From NCBI GenBank assembly GCA_003260075.1, contig QLIY01000117.1:62001-126000 (forward strand): a stretch of 64,000 nucleotides of DNA, given 5' to 3'. The stretch's first letter is position 1. Each line of letters begins with the position of its first letter. The notes below the pieces were generated by a model, which was not told the origin of the DNA, did not search any database, and saw only the letters and a list, made by a program, of their open reading frames with translations. The DNA is from Phallusia mammillata (lineage: Eukaryota > Chordata > Ascidiacea > Phlebobranchia > Ascidiidae). Positions 9,865 through 20,600 of the stretch are shown one piece after another. Both the position numbers and the translations under genes were made by a program.

Positions 9865-12800
9865 TTACGCGGGCACGACGGCGACGACCACAATAGCAAG
9901 TCCGAGAACAATGATGATGGACCAAAGAACTGGAAAAGATTGAGTGTGCGTGAAATGTTCGGATAATTTGCAGATCGACTTGTCACAGTCGGTGTTTGTC
10001 GGTAAATATAAGGGCGGGATTGTTTACATGTTGAAACCCAGGCACAGGTGCGACGTTGTGGTTGCGCCGAAAAAAAAGCGACAACAAAATGGCGGGGTTG
10101 TTTCGCATTAAACCGTATAGCCCGGTAAATGTTTACCTCAAGATATCAAGTCTTTTAAATGTGGTTTGGTGGCTTTGTTTGTTACTTATGTTGGTTTTTG
10201 TTTAATACGTAAAAAAGATTTACTACGTTACGATCAGATGCGTGGAACCCTAACACCAAGTATTTATTAGTTTTATCCCGCTTTTTATTTTGTTTTCCGA
10301 CACTGATGATGCTTATAAAAGCAAAATGCATTTGTTTTGTGAAAACAAATAAAACACAGCGACAGAAGTAGTGGTTTTTCACACTGCATTTCCTTGAGTT
10401 GATTTTTGTTGTCGGTTTTTACAAATGTATAAGTTGTGGTGTGCAATAGTGAAAACAAAAAGATAACATAATAATATAATCAAATTTAAATTAATAAATC
10501 TCACCACAAGTTGATGACTTCTTTGTGATTTTGACAACTCGGTCGCTTTGTCTTTTTATTCTAGAATCAGTCTGTGTCGCGCGGACTGTGATGTCATCAA
10601 TTAGATCTGTTCGAAATGTAACAATAGATTATTGTGACGACGTCATTACGTTGTAAACTTGTTAGTGCAATTTAAAAAAATAAAATAAAGTGTGAAATAG
10701 ATTTTCCGCAGGCCCGACATTATTATTTTCTTCCATTAAAACGCCCAGTGAAGATGTACAATAAAGTTTAAAATTTATTGCACGGAAAATATTTTATTTC
10801 ATTTCCTTGTTGCCTCCTTATAGGGTGGTAAAAACGACCATGTTGCCTCCTTATAGGGTGGTAAAAACGGGCAAAAGTTATTTGATCGGACATTAGTGAA
10901 ACGGCGATGTTTAGGAACAGAACGAAAATCACGAAGCAACACAAAGCACAGATAATTTTTGGCGTCGTTAATAAATGTTTTCTTACAAAGAAACCCATGC
11001 ATTGGCTGATTGCCGCAGGTTTCAACAAGAAAACGTGTCTGTAGCGCCATCAAACGACATGTACTAATTATGTTTTATCACCGCTTGCGGCAACAAGGAG
11101 TGTTTGGTAATATTTTAGGTAGCTTTCTCGTCTTACAGCATAAACATGACTACGTCACCTAAGATGACGCAAATCAAACTCCATTATGACTATACCCCCC
11201 CCCCCGAGCCGAGCCAGAACCCGAGTACTCAGTACCGAGCATCGCTGTTTTTGATGCTCGGTGCTTGGCCGAGGAGTTGCACAAACTGCCCCGAGCACCA
11301 AATTTGCATATTCATACTAACATACCAAAAATTTTTTTGAACGGGTATACAAGAACAAAAATAACTGTTTATTTAAATGCGTTATGATTGTAAAAAACGC
11401 GTACTACTAACAAAACTTGCGTGGAATAGGGGATGTTTGTGACGTCATAATGCACCCAAACGTACTCTGCAGAGTACCGAGCATTAACGTGAGATGCTCG
11501 GTGCTCGACCAAACAGAACATTTGCAGTTTTGGCCCATCCCTAATTATGACATAAACGCAAGCTTTACGGAGCACTATAAGATTCAGCAACAGAACACAC
11601 ATCACAAAAGCCTAACCTGATTGGTAGTCAGCTTCAGTCCCGATGTTGATTCCGATGTTCTTCTGTCGTTTCAACGCATCAGCTAAAGCATCCAAACCAG
11701 CGTCTTGTTCTGTTTGTTTGAACAAAGTTTTAATAGACATCACACAACAAAATACGGTTTAAATTTTTCCAAACAATCCTTTACAGTATCAACTGAAATG
11801 AAACTCGCATTTAAGGTTGTCAACTTGTCACCAGTACCAAATCCCCCATGTAACTGCATGGCAAACAGTTTTAATGGACATCAATATACTTAGGAACACT
11901 ATAGATCAGGGGTGGGCAACCTGCGGCCCTTCATTTAAGCTTGTGCGGTCCGCAGAGACGCTTGGATTTCAAAAGTACTGGCACGCGAGTCCAAGTATTA
12001 CATATTTTTGAGCTGATTAATGCGCCTGATGCTAGTTTTCTGCGATCTTGCAAAATGTGGCTAGAATCAAATACGAATTATACTTGTAGCATATTTGGTA
12101 AGAAACAAAGCACTTTGTGTGATGAACATGTGCGGCCCTCGATCCAATTTTGACGTTTATAATTGGCCCTACAGTAACAAAGGTTGCCCACCCCTGCTAT
12201 AGACGGACTTGAAATGTCATTTAATCATAAACATAACTAAGTACTGGTGTATAAAGAATACATCATGCAGACTGATGATGACAACAAAGATTGTTGAAAC
12301 GTCTGCATGATGTATTCTATACACACCAGTTCTTTGGCAGTTATGTTTACGATTAAATCAACATATATACTTCATGCAAAATTACAATGTGCGGACCTTT
12401 GAAAGCGCTGGCGGTTGGGGCTAATCGGGTTGGAATAAAGGTTTGTAATTGAAGTAACACTAGAATCTCGGATCATTCACCCTTGATATATTCTGATGTC
12501 TTATAAACCATGTGGTACCATATTGTACCATGCAGTATTTAGTACCACCTGCTGTGATGAACCACGGAAACCATTATCAATATTTTTAGTCACAAAAGCT
12601 AGCACGAGGGCCAAGCCAAAGACAACTATGTAGATAAAATGACAATTCCAACCTTTGATAACTTGCTCCTGTCTCCTCCTGAATTCATCTCTGGTTAAAC
12701 TTGAAACATGCTCGTCGCTCTCCAACCAGGGATTGGAATATGCTGTGTCATCATTTGCTTCGGTGGACAACAGCATAGTTCTGGAAAGTAAAACGAAAAT

Positions 12801-14085
12801 TAAACTTCCGCCGTGATAAGTGGCAGAACAAGCAGGGCTGCAGAGTCTAAGATTTTAGGAGCCGAAGTTGGCATCCCGGCTGAGGAGTTAAAGTCGGGAG
12901 TAAAAGTCAGGCCATGCAGTCATTATTTCTTTACATAACTTGAAAAACAATTGTGACCAGATGATAAGTATTTTTATTTCTTTTGTAAGATCAGTGCGGC
13001 AGATTAAAGAAGTACAATTTTCTTCCGCGTCACACTATGCATTTAAACATAACGAAAGTTGTTCAAAGAATTTCAACTTTATTGTGGTGGGTGAGAATGC
13101 TTTTTATTACCAATAACTAAAATATGGGCTTTAAACATTGCCATGCACACCAATGTTTCACCATGAAGTCCTTAAACACCAGGGAATGTTTGCACTAAAC
13201 TACGGAATATTTCAATATGTTTGTGAAGAATAGCAAACCTTTCCGATTCATAGTTGCTCACCGGGCCGACTCTTGCATCTGCGGCATCATTGAGAATACG
13301 CACTCTAGTGGTGAGTGTGTCCAGGAGGTTTTGTCGTCTTTCCACTTCACCGTGGGTTCTTAACATAATAGTTCAGTAAGATTGTTTTCCACATTAACTG
13401 AGTGGGCATCAATAAAAACTATACACAGTAAATATCAGTTAATCCAGGCCCGTTGGACCCAAAAATTGTCCAGATTAGGCAAAGATCCGGTTTAACCGAC
13501 GTTTACTGTATGTTATAAAATATGTTTACCATTCACATTGCTGGTATGTGTCATAGCTACCAAAGAACGTATATTAAAAAACAAAGAGGTACAATACATA
13601 ACACAACATATTAACCAAAAACAAACAAACTAACAGCAATAAAAATGTTTTTATATTCAACAATTCTTACGCTGATCTTGACTTTGAAGATTGAATTAAA
13701 TCCAGTTTTAACTTTTCCGTCATTGCTTTAAGGTTCAAAAAATCTTTTTGAATTAAGTTGTTTAGCTGAAATGAAAAGGTAATGTTGTGCAAATTGTGTT
13801 AGAATGTACTTCTCTCAACTTACATTTGCCACATTTTGAGAGTGCCTGGCTTCTGTGTTGCGATCATTAATCAGTTCTGCAATATCCTGACACAGTTGTT
13901 TACAACTAGAATAGTCAGCAAGCCTAAAAAACAAAAGCATAAGATTTAGTTGCTGTTCATTCACTTCACAATTGATAAACACAGCAAACAGCATAATTGC
14001 CACCAAAAACAAAAACCAAGCTTTTATGTGGCATCAAACAAAAGCCTAAATAATCATACACATGATCAATCAACCATAAGTCCAT
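9865..14085 (-). CDS. STX8: Syntaxin-8 (Qc-SNARE)
   Basis: Tail-anchored SNARE for endosomal fusion; in vertebrates it pairs with syntaxin-7, Vti1b and VAMP8. Eight exons join in phase with GT/AG introns: 14075-14085, 13824-13923, 13671-13765, 13239-13358, 12653-12780, 11617-11709, 10505-10606 and 9865-9929. They give 237 residues (human 236). The start MDLWLADYSSC matches the family N-terminus. Next come the N-terminal helices, with VERRQNLLDTL at about 90-101 (human has DRRQNLLDDL), and SNPWLESDE at about 127-135. The SNARE motif begins EQDAGLDAL near 152 and contains RQKNIGINIG. The zero-layer glutamine is in DYQSDLIDDI near 181. A single C-terminal membrane anchor SIIIVLGLAIVVVAV (about 219-233) precedes the stop. 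The 11-bp first coding exon is unusually small; its donor (GTTGAT) is weak but the phase and residues fit. Introns hold a hAT MITE and a stem-loop repeat. PYROXD1 lies 167 bp upstream on the same strand. Confidence 0.95.
11907..12196. mobile_element. hAT-type MITE in a syntaxin-8 intron
   Basis: Termini CAGGGGTGGGCAACC and GGTTGCCCACCCCTG. Flanking 8-mers CTATAGAT (11899-11906) and CTATAGAC (12197-12204) differ by one base, consistent with a hAT target-site duplication. It is non-coding. Confidence 0.9.
12228..12350. repeat. Stem-loop repeat with CTGATGA-hairpin-GAAAC core
   Basis: Perfect 17-bp arms, GAATACATCATGCAGAC and its complement, flank a loop TGATGATGACAACAAAG...TTGTTGAAAC (12273-12300). 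The arms extend imperfectly to about 45 bp (ACTGGTGT and ACACCAGT blocks). The loop folds into an inner hairpin flanked by TGATGA and GAAAC. The layout matches the stem-core-stem pattern of hammerhead-like repeats discussed in the findings. Confidence 0.8.
13423..13512. repeat. Pogo/Tc1-like short palindromic repeat
   Basis: The repeat has ends of the form TACAGTAAA...GGTTAATCC and CCGGTTTAACCG...TTTACTGTA. Related copies or fragments are at about 23358-23537, 27560-27787, 29436-29608, 31097-31165, 40872-41122 and 41451-41536. CAGTAAAC ends flanked by TA suggest a Tc1/mariner or pogo-type MITE; this class is an inference. No coding capacity. Confidence 0.65.
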
Positions 14086-14127
14086 CGTCAAAGCACAAAT
14101 AAAAAATGGCAAATTATATATTCCCAT

Positions 14128-14187
14128 TGCATGACATTTGCTCCAAATAGGCCGTTATATCTACATCTGGGCTCAGCAAGACTTCAC
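14128..14187 (-). pseudogene. Duplicated C-terminal tail of PYROXD1 in the PYROXD1-STX8 spacer
   Basis: Read on the minus strand, this stretch encodes LGEVLLSPDVDITAYLEQMS, a diverged copy of the true PYROXD1 ending (FGEDLLNPDVDITDYFD at 14253-14300). Similarity continues a little upstream at DNA level. It lies inside the 167-bp spacer before the syntaxin-8 start. It could be a degenerate tandem duplication of the last codons or a former alternative 3' end. No splice acceptor clearly leads into it. Confidence 0.7.
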
Positions 14188-14252
14188 CAAGTATAAAACA
14201 TAACAAGGTAGTAAAAAATGTTAAAAAATAAATTAATCCCACGGCAGGACAT

Positions 14253-15722
14253 TCAGTCAAAATAGTCAGTTATATCCACATCTGGGTTTAGCAAGTCTTC
14301 TCCGAACATTGACAAATCAATCTCATTGAGTATTAAATTTTCAAAAGTTTCTTCCAAATCAGTTTCACCGATCAAGACAGCGCCTTGCATTCTGCCATTC
14401 AACATCACTACTTTAATGTATTCCTCCCCTGGTGTTGTCCGCAACAAAAACTCCAACCCTTGACTGTCCTCAATACCTTGTGCATTATATCGACCAAGCA
14501 GAATGACTCTCTTGCCAAAGAACCTTGTTGCATGAGCAAACAAATCAAAGCAAATATCCTGGGGAGTTTCATAGTCAGAACTGTTGGATGTCTGTATATT
14601 TTTGTGATGGGAAATCATGCATTGGGCCGCAAACATTCCCATCTGCCTTGCTTGAGTCCAAAGACGCATTTGGTGCCAATGTGGCTTTTTCTGCCAAGCT
14701 GTTGTGCTGCATACATCACCGGCTGCGTAGACATCACACAAGCCAGTAACTCTCATGTTTTCATCAATTCTTACTCCCCCATCTTCACTGAAACTGCAAG
14801 GCAGTTGTGTTAGTACTTCAGTGTTTGGAACCACACCAGTGGCACTGACTATAAAATCACATCCCAACACTTTACCATTGGTAAGTTTGGCATATACAGG
14901 CCATAAAGACTTGTTGGACTTTTGGTCAACTTCTGAGTGGTCAACTTGGTCTAATGAAAGGATTGATTCTACCTCAGCCTGGTACTGAATGTTGATCTCT
15001 TTAGTTTGGCCAGCTTGACCAGCAAGTTGTAGATTTTGATGCCAATCCGGCCCTAAAGCACCCCCAGTTACATGTCCAGCTTTTGTGGCTGCAGATTGCT
15101 CAAGTTTATATGTCATTCTTTTCATGTCTGAAGAATCAGTTTTTTTATTTAACAAGATAGGGAGAAAAAATTGTGAAGCACCTGGGTCAAAAAATACCTG
15201 ACCAATAGCTTTGTCCTTAATTACCCAGACAACATTACAACACTCGATTTGAAAGATAAGTTCAATTGCAATCCCACCATTCCCAACAACTACAAGTCGT
15301 TCAGCATTGTGAAGTTTTCTGTCCAGTTCTTTAGCAGAAGCTGTATCTCGTATTCCGATAACATGCTTGTTGTCAGAAAAGATGACATTTTGACGAGCAC
15401 CAGTGCAGACACAAAGTTTTGTGTATTTTAGGGTTTCGCCGCAGCCAATAACAACAAACTTCTCACCAGAGTTGATTTCCTTCACAATATCATGGATAAT
15501 AGTAATGTTTGGGTGCAAGTCGGAAAAATCTTTAATTGAAGTTTCATCTACGTCAAATGAAGCAAGTGTTCTTGTAAGTTCTTGGACATTTCTTACAGCT
15601 TTTATCAATGGTGAAACAGAGATAATCACGACCTTGGCCGAGGGCTCAAGGGCATTAATTGTTTCTGCACAAGAAACACCAGCTATTCCCCCACCAACTA
15701 CAATAAATACCGGGTTTTCCAT
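14253..15722 (-). CDS. PYROXD1: Pyridine nucleotide-disulfide oxidoreductase domain protein 1 (PYROXD1)
   Basis: A 489-residue FAD/NAD(P)H oxidoreductase in one uninterrupted frame (human protein about 500 residues). In vertebrates PYROXD1 protects the tRNA ligase complex from oxidative inactivation. Visible motifs: the N-terminal FAD dinucleotide fold VVGGGIAG (8-15), a CTGA FAD-contact block near 104, a second nucleotide-binding fold VVVGNGGIAIEL near 144-155, the ATG block in SATGVVPNTE, and YAAGDVCST for the FAD pyrophosphate. The family tail MFGEDLLNPDVDITDYFD is present. No CxxxxC redox disulfide is seen, as expected for this branch of the superfamily. The absence of introns is striking beside intron-rich neighbours. 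Start ATG at 15722 is the first in frame and matches the family N-terminus. Confidence 0.97.
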   Translation of the reverse strand: MENPVFIVVGGGIAGVSCAETINALEPSAKVVIISVSPLIKAVRNVQELTRTLASFDVDETSIKDFSDLHPNITIIHDIVKEINSGEKFVVIGCGETLKYTKLCVCTGARQNVIFSDNKHVIGIRDTASAKELDRKLHNAERLVVVGNGGIAIELIFQIECCNVVWVIKDKAIGQVFFDPGASQFFLPILLNKKTDSSDMKRMTYKLEQSAATKAGHVTGGALGPDWHQNLQLAGQAGQTKEINIQYQAEVESILSLDQVDHSEVDQKSNKSLWPVYAKLTNGKVLGCDFIVSATGVVPNTEVLTQLPCSFSEDGGVRIDENMRVTGLCDVYAAGDVCSTTAWQKKPHWHQMRLWTQARQMGMFAAQCMISHHKNIQTSNSSDYETPQDICFDLFAHATRFFGKRVILLGRYNAQGIEDSQGLEFLLRTTPGEEYIKVVMLNGRMQGAVLIGETDLEETFENLILNEIDLSMFGEDLLNPDVDITDYFD

Positions 15723-16726
15723 TTAGGCAGTAATCCTCAAACCAGCTGTTTCGAATCTATCTGCCACAAAAAGTTACACAAATTTTTATTCTGCACAAAC
15801 ACGAAACGCTTGTTGGGTAATTTCACGTATTGGTTGCTGTAACTGTTTGAAATTATTATTTTAGGCAGTTTATTAACTCTGCATGATAAACACCGTCACA
15901 AAGTAAATGTAATGATTCAAAATCGAAACTGTAAAAGCGTCTAAAGACTGGGCATATGTTGACAACAAACAGTAAAAAGGAATAAGCAACTTTTAAAAAT
16001 AAGCATGTCTGACCACATTATTTTGATTTCTAGCGCCATAAACGTTTCAAATCCCTACTTGTCCACTGAATGTTTATTAAAACTTACCAAGAGTCCGGCA
16101 TATCATCTAGAAATGAAAAACATCATCACAAAAACTTCTTTTTCGTCAACAAGTTTCTTGAAAGCAATAAATAAACATTGCAAAAAGTTGCGCAGCATTT
16201 ACCAAACATAGAAATCGTATTATTTAATTGTTTAATGAGTGACGTTTTGTTTAAATGTCACACTTTTGTTTTACCATTTTTTATGTGTTTTTTTGGGATA
16301 AAAAAAATTTAGAACTATTTTGAAACATGTGAACTGTAAAACGAGAAACAAAAAGAAAGTCAAGAGGTCATATCCTGCAAATTCGGCCCTCAAACTCTCT
16401 GGAGTCCGGGAGACGTATTTTAGGCAACGTTCAGGTTTCCAAATGCTTGATTCCTTTCTACAAGTGTTCTGTTCCTACCCAAAGCTGGCTGTGGTGTCTT
16501 AAGACCTGTGAGCTCTCGAACGTTCCGCAATTGAATTTTACAACGCCATCATCTTTGGCCCTTGCTTTCACCTATAGTTCCTCCAGCATTTCCGCGCCAT
16601 TCTATATCAAAAGGAAATTGCGAGTACCGATTTCTCCCAGGTGGTTCAGAGAGACAGACTTGCATCCCCAGAATTCAGAAACACCTTTCGGGGCTTTTTC
16701 GTCCGTTGGGACGGCACTCAGTATCA

Positions 16727-16764
<38 letters not shown>

Positions 16765-17651
16765 TGATGCAGCCTAAGTCAGTGGTCGACAACCGCCGTT
16801 TTTTTGTAGTTTTTTGAAGACCGATCCGCGATAAAATCACTTTCAAAAACGGCCCGCAGTGCACAATAGGTTGCCGACCCCTGGCCTAAGTGACGTCTTA
16901 TTCAAGGAACGAAGGCCAAGCTCTACAAACTTTTACGATTATTGTTGTCACATTACAATGCCTTTAGCGCGAGAGATTAATCCCCTTCCCAGCGGAACAA
17001 AAAACTGCAACAATTTTTATTCGCGTACTAAATCGATGTTTGATTGAAAGAAAATATTGCATTGACAAAATTGCAACGAAATCTCCCACAGTGAAACAAT
17101 AACAAACAAAACCTTGAAAGTGAAACCATACACGAAAAATAATTGGAACAAAATACGTGTTGTTCGAATTCCTGTCACAAATTGATCGAGTTTCACAAAA
17201 ACTTTCTAGACACAAGTAAAATAATAATAGCGGTGTTTCGCAACATAGAGGTAACCTAAGCAGCACAGGTTTGCAAGATTGTTAGAAAAACTAAAATGAT
17301 GACAGAAGTGTTTTAATCGGATTGTCTCGACAATGTTTACTGTAAAATACTGGTTGTGCATTTCGCTTTTTGTGCTCGCAATATATTATTCATTGCTCTC
17401 AAGAAGCCCTACTGTTCTGGTGGGCGAAACGTCAGCAAAAATACAAGTTCTCGAAACAACAACTAGTATTTTGTTTAACATTACACCAGTTGAACGACAA
17501 ATTTGTTGAAAAATACTGGTTAGTTAGGTTGGTGGAATTTGTGGCTTTAAATACCGCATGATTTATTGTTTTGACATGAGTGTGTCATATAATGTACTGC
17601 ATGTGTGTAGGACGCTTGGCTAAGGATGAAACTTTCAACACACGCAGCAGG
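15723..17651. other. Intergenic; repeats and a poly-C run, no gene recognised
   Basis: Contains a 34-base C run (16728-16761), a 104-bp hAT MITE (16780-16883) and a dispersed repeat with GGGCGAAACGTCAGC (about 17415-17520; also near 21580-21665 and, in part, 41690-41720). I searched the minus strand for SH3 exons that might extend the PX gene and saw none. Confidence 0.55.
16780..16883. mobile_element. Short hAT MITE with exact 8-bp target-site duplication
   Basis: Termini CAGTGGTCGACAACC and GGTTGCCGACCCCTG. The duplication GCCTAAGT is exact (16772-16779 and 16884-16891). Only 104 bp, non-coding, and it begins 18 bases after the 34-base C run. Confidence 0.92.
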
Positions 17652-20600
17652 TCAGCTCTGATTTTCCAAAACATGAACTAAACGAAAGTAGGCCTTGTTA
17701 GGTGAATATGGCGAAATAATCTCCTCGCACTCACGCAACCACCGTTCGTCGTCATAGCGACCAGAGACGTCATAGCGACCAGTGACGTCATCACGACCAG
17801 TGGCGTCACCTTGCGGCGAGAAATACGCGTCGTTTTTCAGGTAATCTTCGTAGAGTTCAAGTGCACTGACGTCTTCCAACATTGCGTCGTAATCCGTCGC
17901 ATAGAAATCATCGTCCTCCTCGAAACATGACGTCACCGGTAGGAAACTAGGGGGCGCTCGAGTGCGCTGATTGGTCGGCGGGGTTGTGACGTCAGCGTTG
18001 ATTGAATCCGTTTCGTTGTTTGTCGATTGCGAATCTGGAACACGATTACATTGAGCGCAATTTGTTGCGGCTGAATGTTATTGATTTAACCTTGGTTGAT
18101 CTTTACTTCACAATCGAGTACAATTGTGTTTTAATTATCCAAACTTCAATTTCCTAACAACAAAACGATTATGTGGTTCCCAGGAAGAACTCCCTAAACT
18201 AACATTAGGCAGTTCCAAGGCTAAAAACCATCTAAGCCAGGGGTGGGCAAACTTTTCAGTGCAAGGGCCGCATTCAAAGGTTTTTAATCTTATCGGGCCG
18301 CATAGTATTTCACCAACGGACGCCAATTGCTTACTTGTTTTTTTGTTTTTTTCACNCATGCGGCCCGCGGGCCGTAGTTTGCCCACCCCTGATCTAAGCC
18401 CTGTTACAAAAATCAATAAAGCAAAGTTGTATCTGACCTGTACTTTCGCTACTCGAGTCGCGACTGTTATTGTTGCTGATAATCGTATGCTTTGTGACGT
18501 AATTCTGATTGTCGACGTCACGCATCTCATAGAAATCAAGAACCACTTTGTGTCGGGAAATCTGAAACGTTATGAAAATTATGTCAGATAAGTATTTGGT
18601 TTGTAAACATGCATTGATTTGTGCAAAGCAAGTTTTCAATTGGGTTTGCGCAGTCTAACGTTCATAATAAACTTTTTTTTTCGTCTATACACCGCCCCTA
18701 ATAACCAACCGACCGTTAAAGGCTAAACTCATCAAGAAACAAATTAAAACAAGCAAATATAGTTTTCGCAACTAATGGTAGACTAACTCAGTAAGAAGAT
18801 ACAAACCACTATACGGGTGTGAAACATTTAACCTGAATTTAACGTTGACAACAAAAACTGTCGAAACGTTGTGATGTTTCACACCCATATATTGGCTTGT
18901 ATCTTCTTGCTGTGATTATTTAAAACCGAGAATTGCCTATGGTCTAATGGTACATCTAAATCATATTTTGTATCGGTTCCTCCCCCCTTTAATAACTAAC
19001 GACCGACCGATAAAGGCTAAACTCATCACGAAAAAATTAAAACAAGCAAATTTAGTGGAAAAAGTTTTAGCGACTAATGGTAGAATACTCTTCTTTTAAC
19101 ATTAGCGCTTTATGTATTTCGTTATTAGTTCAAAAAGTACAATTCGTAAGTCATTTGCAGTTCACAACCCTCCAACACAAAGTTGGTTAAAAGTTTAACC
19201 TGAACTGGAAGACAAATAAGACCGCGGAAGAATGAGTCGATTGTCGCTTGGTGGCGCACCAACAACTTCACAGTGCTCCAATCAAAAAGACCTCGAGCTG
19301 AAAAATACAAAAACTTATTTGAAATCTGAAAATTTAAATTTGTGGCAGCGATAACGTTTAAATTCGGTTGCTTTTAGGCGATTATCCTCTACTGATCGGG
19401 TACCACCTGACGACTTTTTCTATTGTTGTGTAGGCCTACTACCTAAACCCTGTTTAAATTAACCAGCAAAGAATGTCTATAATACACGGGTTTTGCGCAA
19501 ACCAGGGCTGATCATTTGGGTCAGTTAAGCAGCAATTCTTAAAGTGTCTTGAATTATAGCAGAAAGCTACTAACGTACGACTGAAAAAGCTCTCGCGTAC
19601 AACTAATGGTATTACGTGTACCATAGATTGAGAACCACTACTCCAAAAGATTACGTATACTGCAGGTTAAACACAGTTTTTACTTAAGGTGTTAGCGGTC
19701 AAAAACCATTTGTTGCGAAGAAACATTTTTTACCACAGGTTAATAATAATCGGAGAAAAAGGTTAACCAGGAAATTGATGGCGGCACTATTTGCTACTCT
19801 GGCAATGTTACAATTTTTTGTTTTGGTCTTAACCAGGAAGGGCCACAAACACGATACTTAGTATGTTTAACCGAACAATGATGATGGCTTTAGCATTTGC
19901 CGAAACGTTTTTAAACAATAAAGCATGTCGCTTTTTTACGTCTATTTGGGGCCGTCATATTTTTATGATAAAACTTATGATTAATCCGGTTTGACAAAAT
20001 CATGAACACGTGGTTGTGGAATCAAGTTCAACGGTGACTGTCGACACGGTGAAACCCCTAAACCGTACCTGGAACTTTTGGAAGATCTTTCAGGAAACGA
20101 TTTCTATGTTTTTCCGCCGACAAAAGTTTGTGCAAAAAACTGTACAGACTTGAAACTTCACTGTAGGAGCGGAAAATCTGCAAGAAATCGACAAGTTTAC
20201 AAAGTGCAGGGATTTGCTATGTATGATTTCATGTGTTGCAGAAAAGGTATTTGGCATACTCCAAGTCCGGTATGCTAACTGTCAGAAGATTTCAGAAGAT
20301 AAGTAGATCTTCAACTATTAAACAAAGTCAGTCTGCTTATATCGGTTTCCAAATAGTTACATTTTACGTGATTATTTTTGCAGTTCTTAATAATTAAATA
20401 TCTTTGCTTGTTTAAATAAGGCCTTGTACTTTATATGCCCGAAAGTGCAACCAATTACAATTGCCTTTAACAAGTTTGCCAGCCTTGCTTCAGACTCTTG
20501 GCATCAAGTTTTCTTTGCACATGGCTTCAACCAGTGATGTGATTCAATTTTTTTGTCAGCCGGTTCTATCACAAAAGTCATATTTTTTAGCCGGTTCTGT

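Noticed and set aside
10768..11053. Minus-strand frame with a hydrophobic stretch (ICALCCFVIFVLFLNIAV) considered as the syntaxin-8 anchor
   Set aside because: The true anchor exon is 9865-9929, which joins in phase to 10505-10606 and matches the family ending; this frame has no consistent splice phase.
14385..15726. Plus-strand frames opposite PYROXD1
   Set aside because: They are antisense shadows of the strongly supported minus-strand coding sequence.
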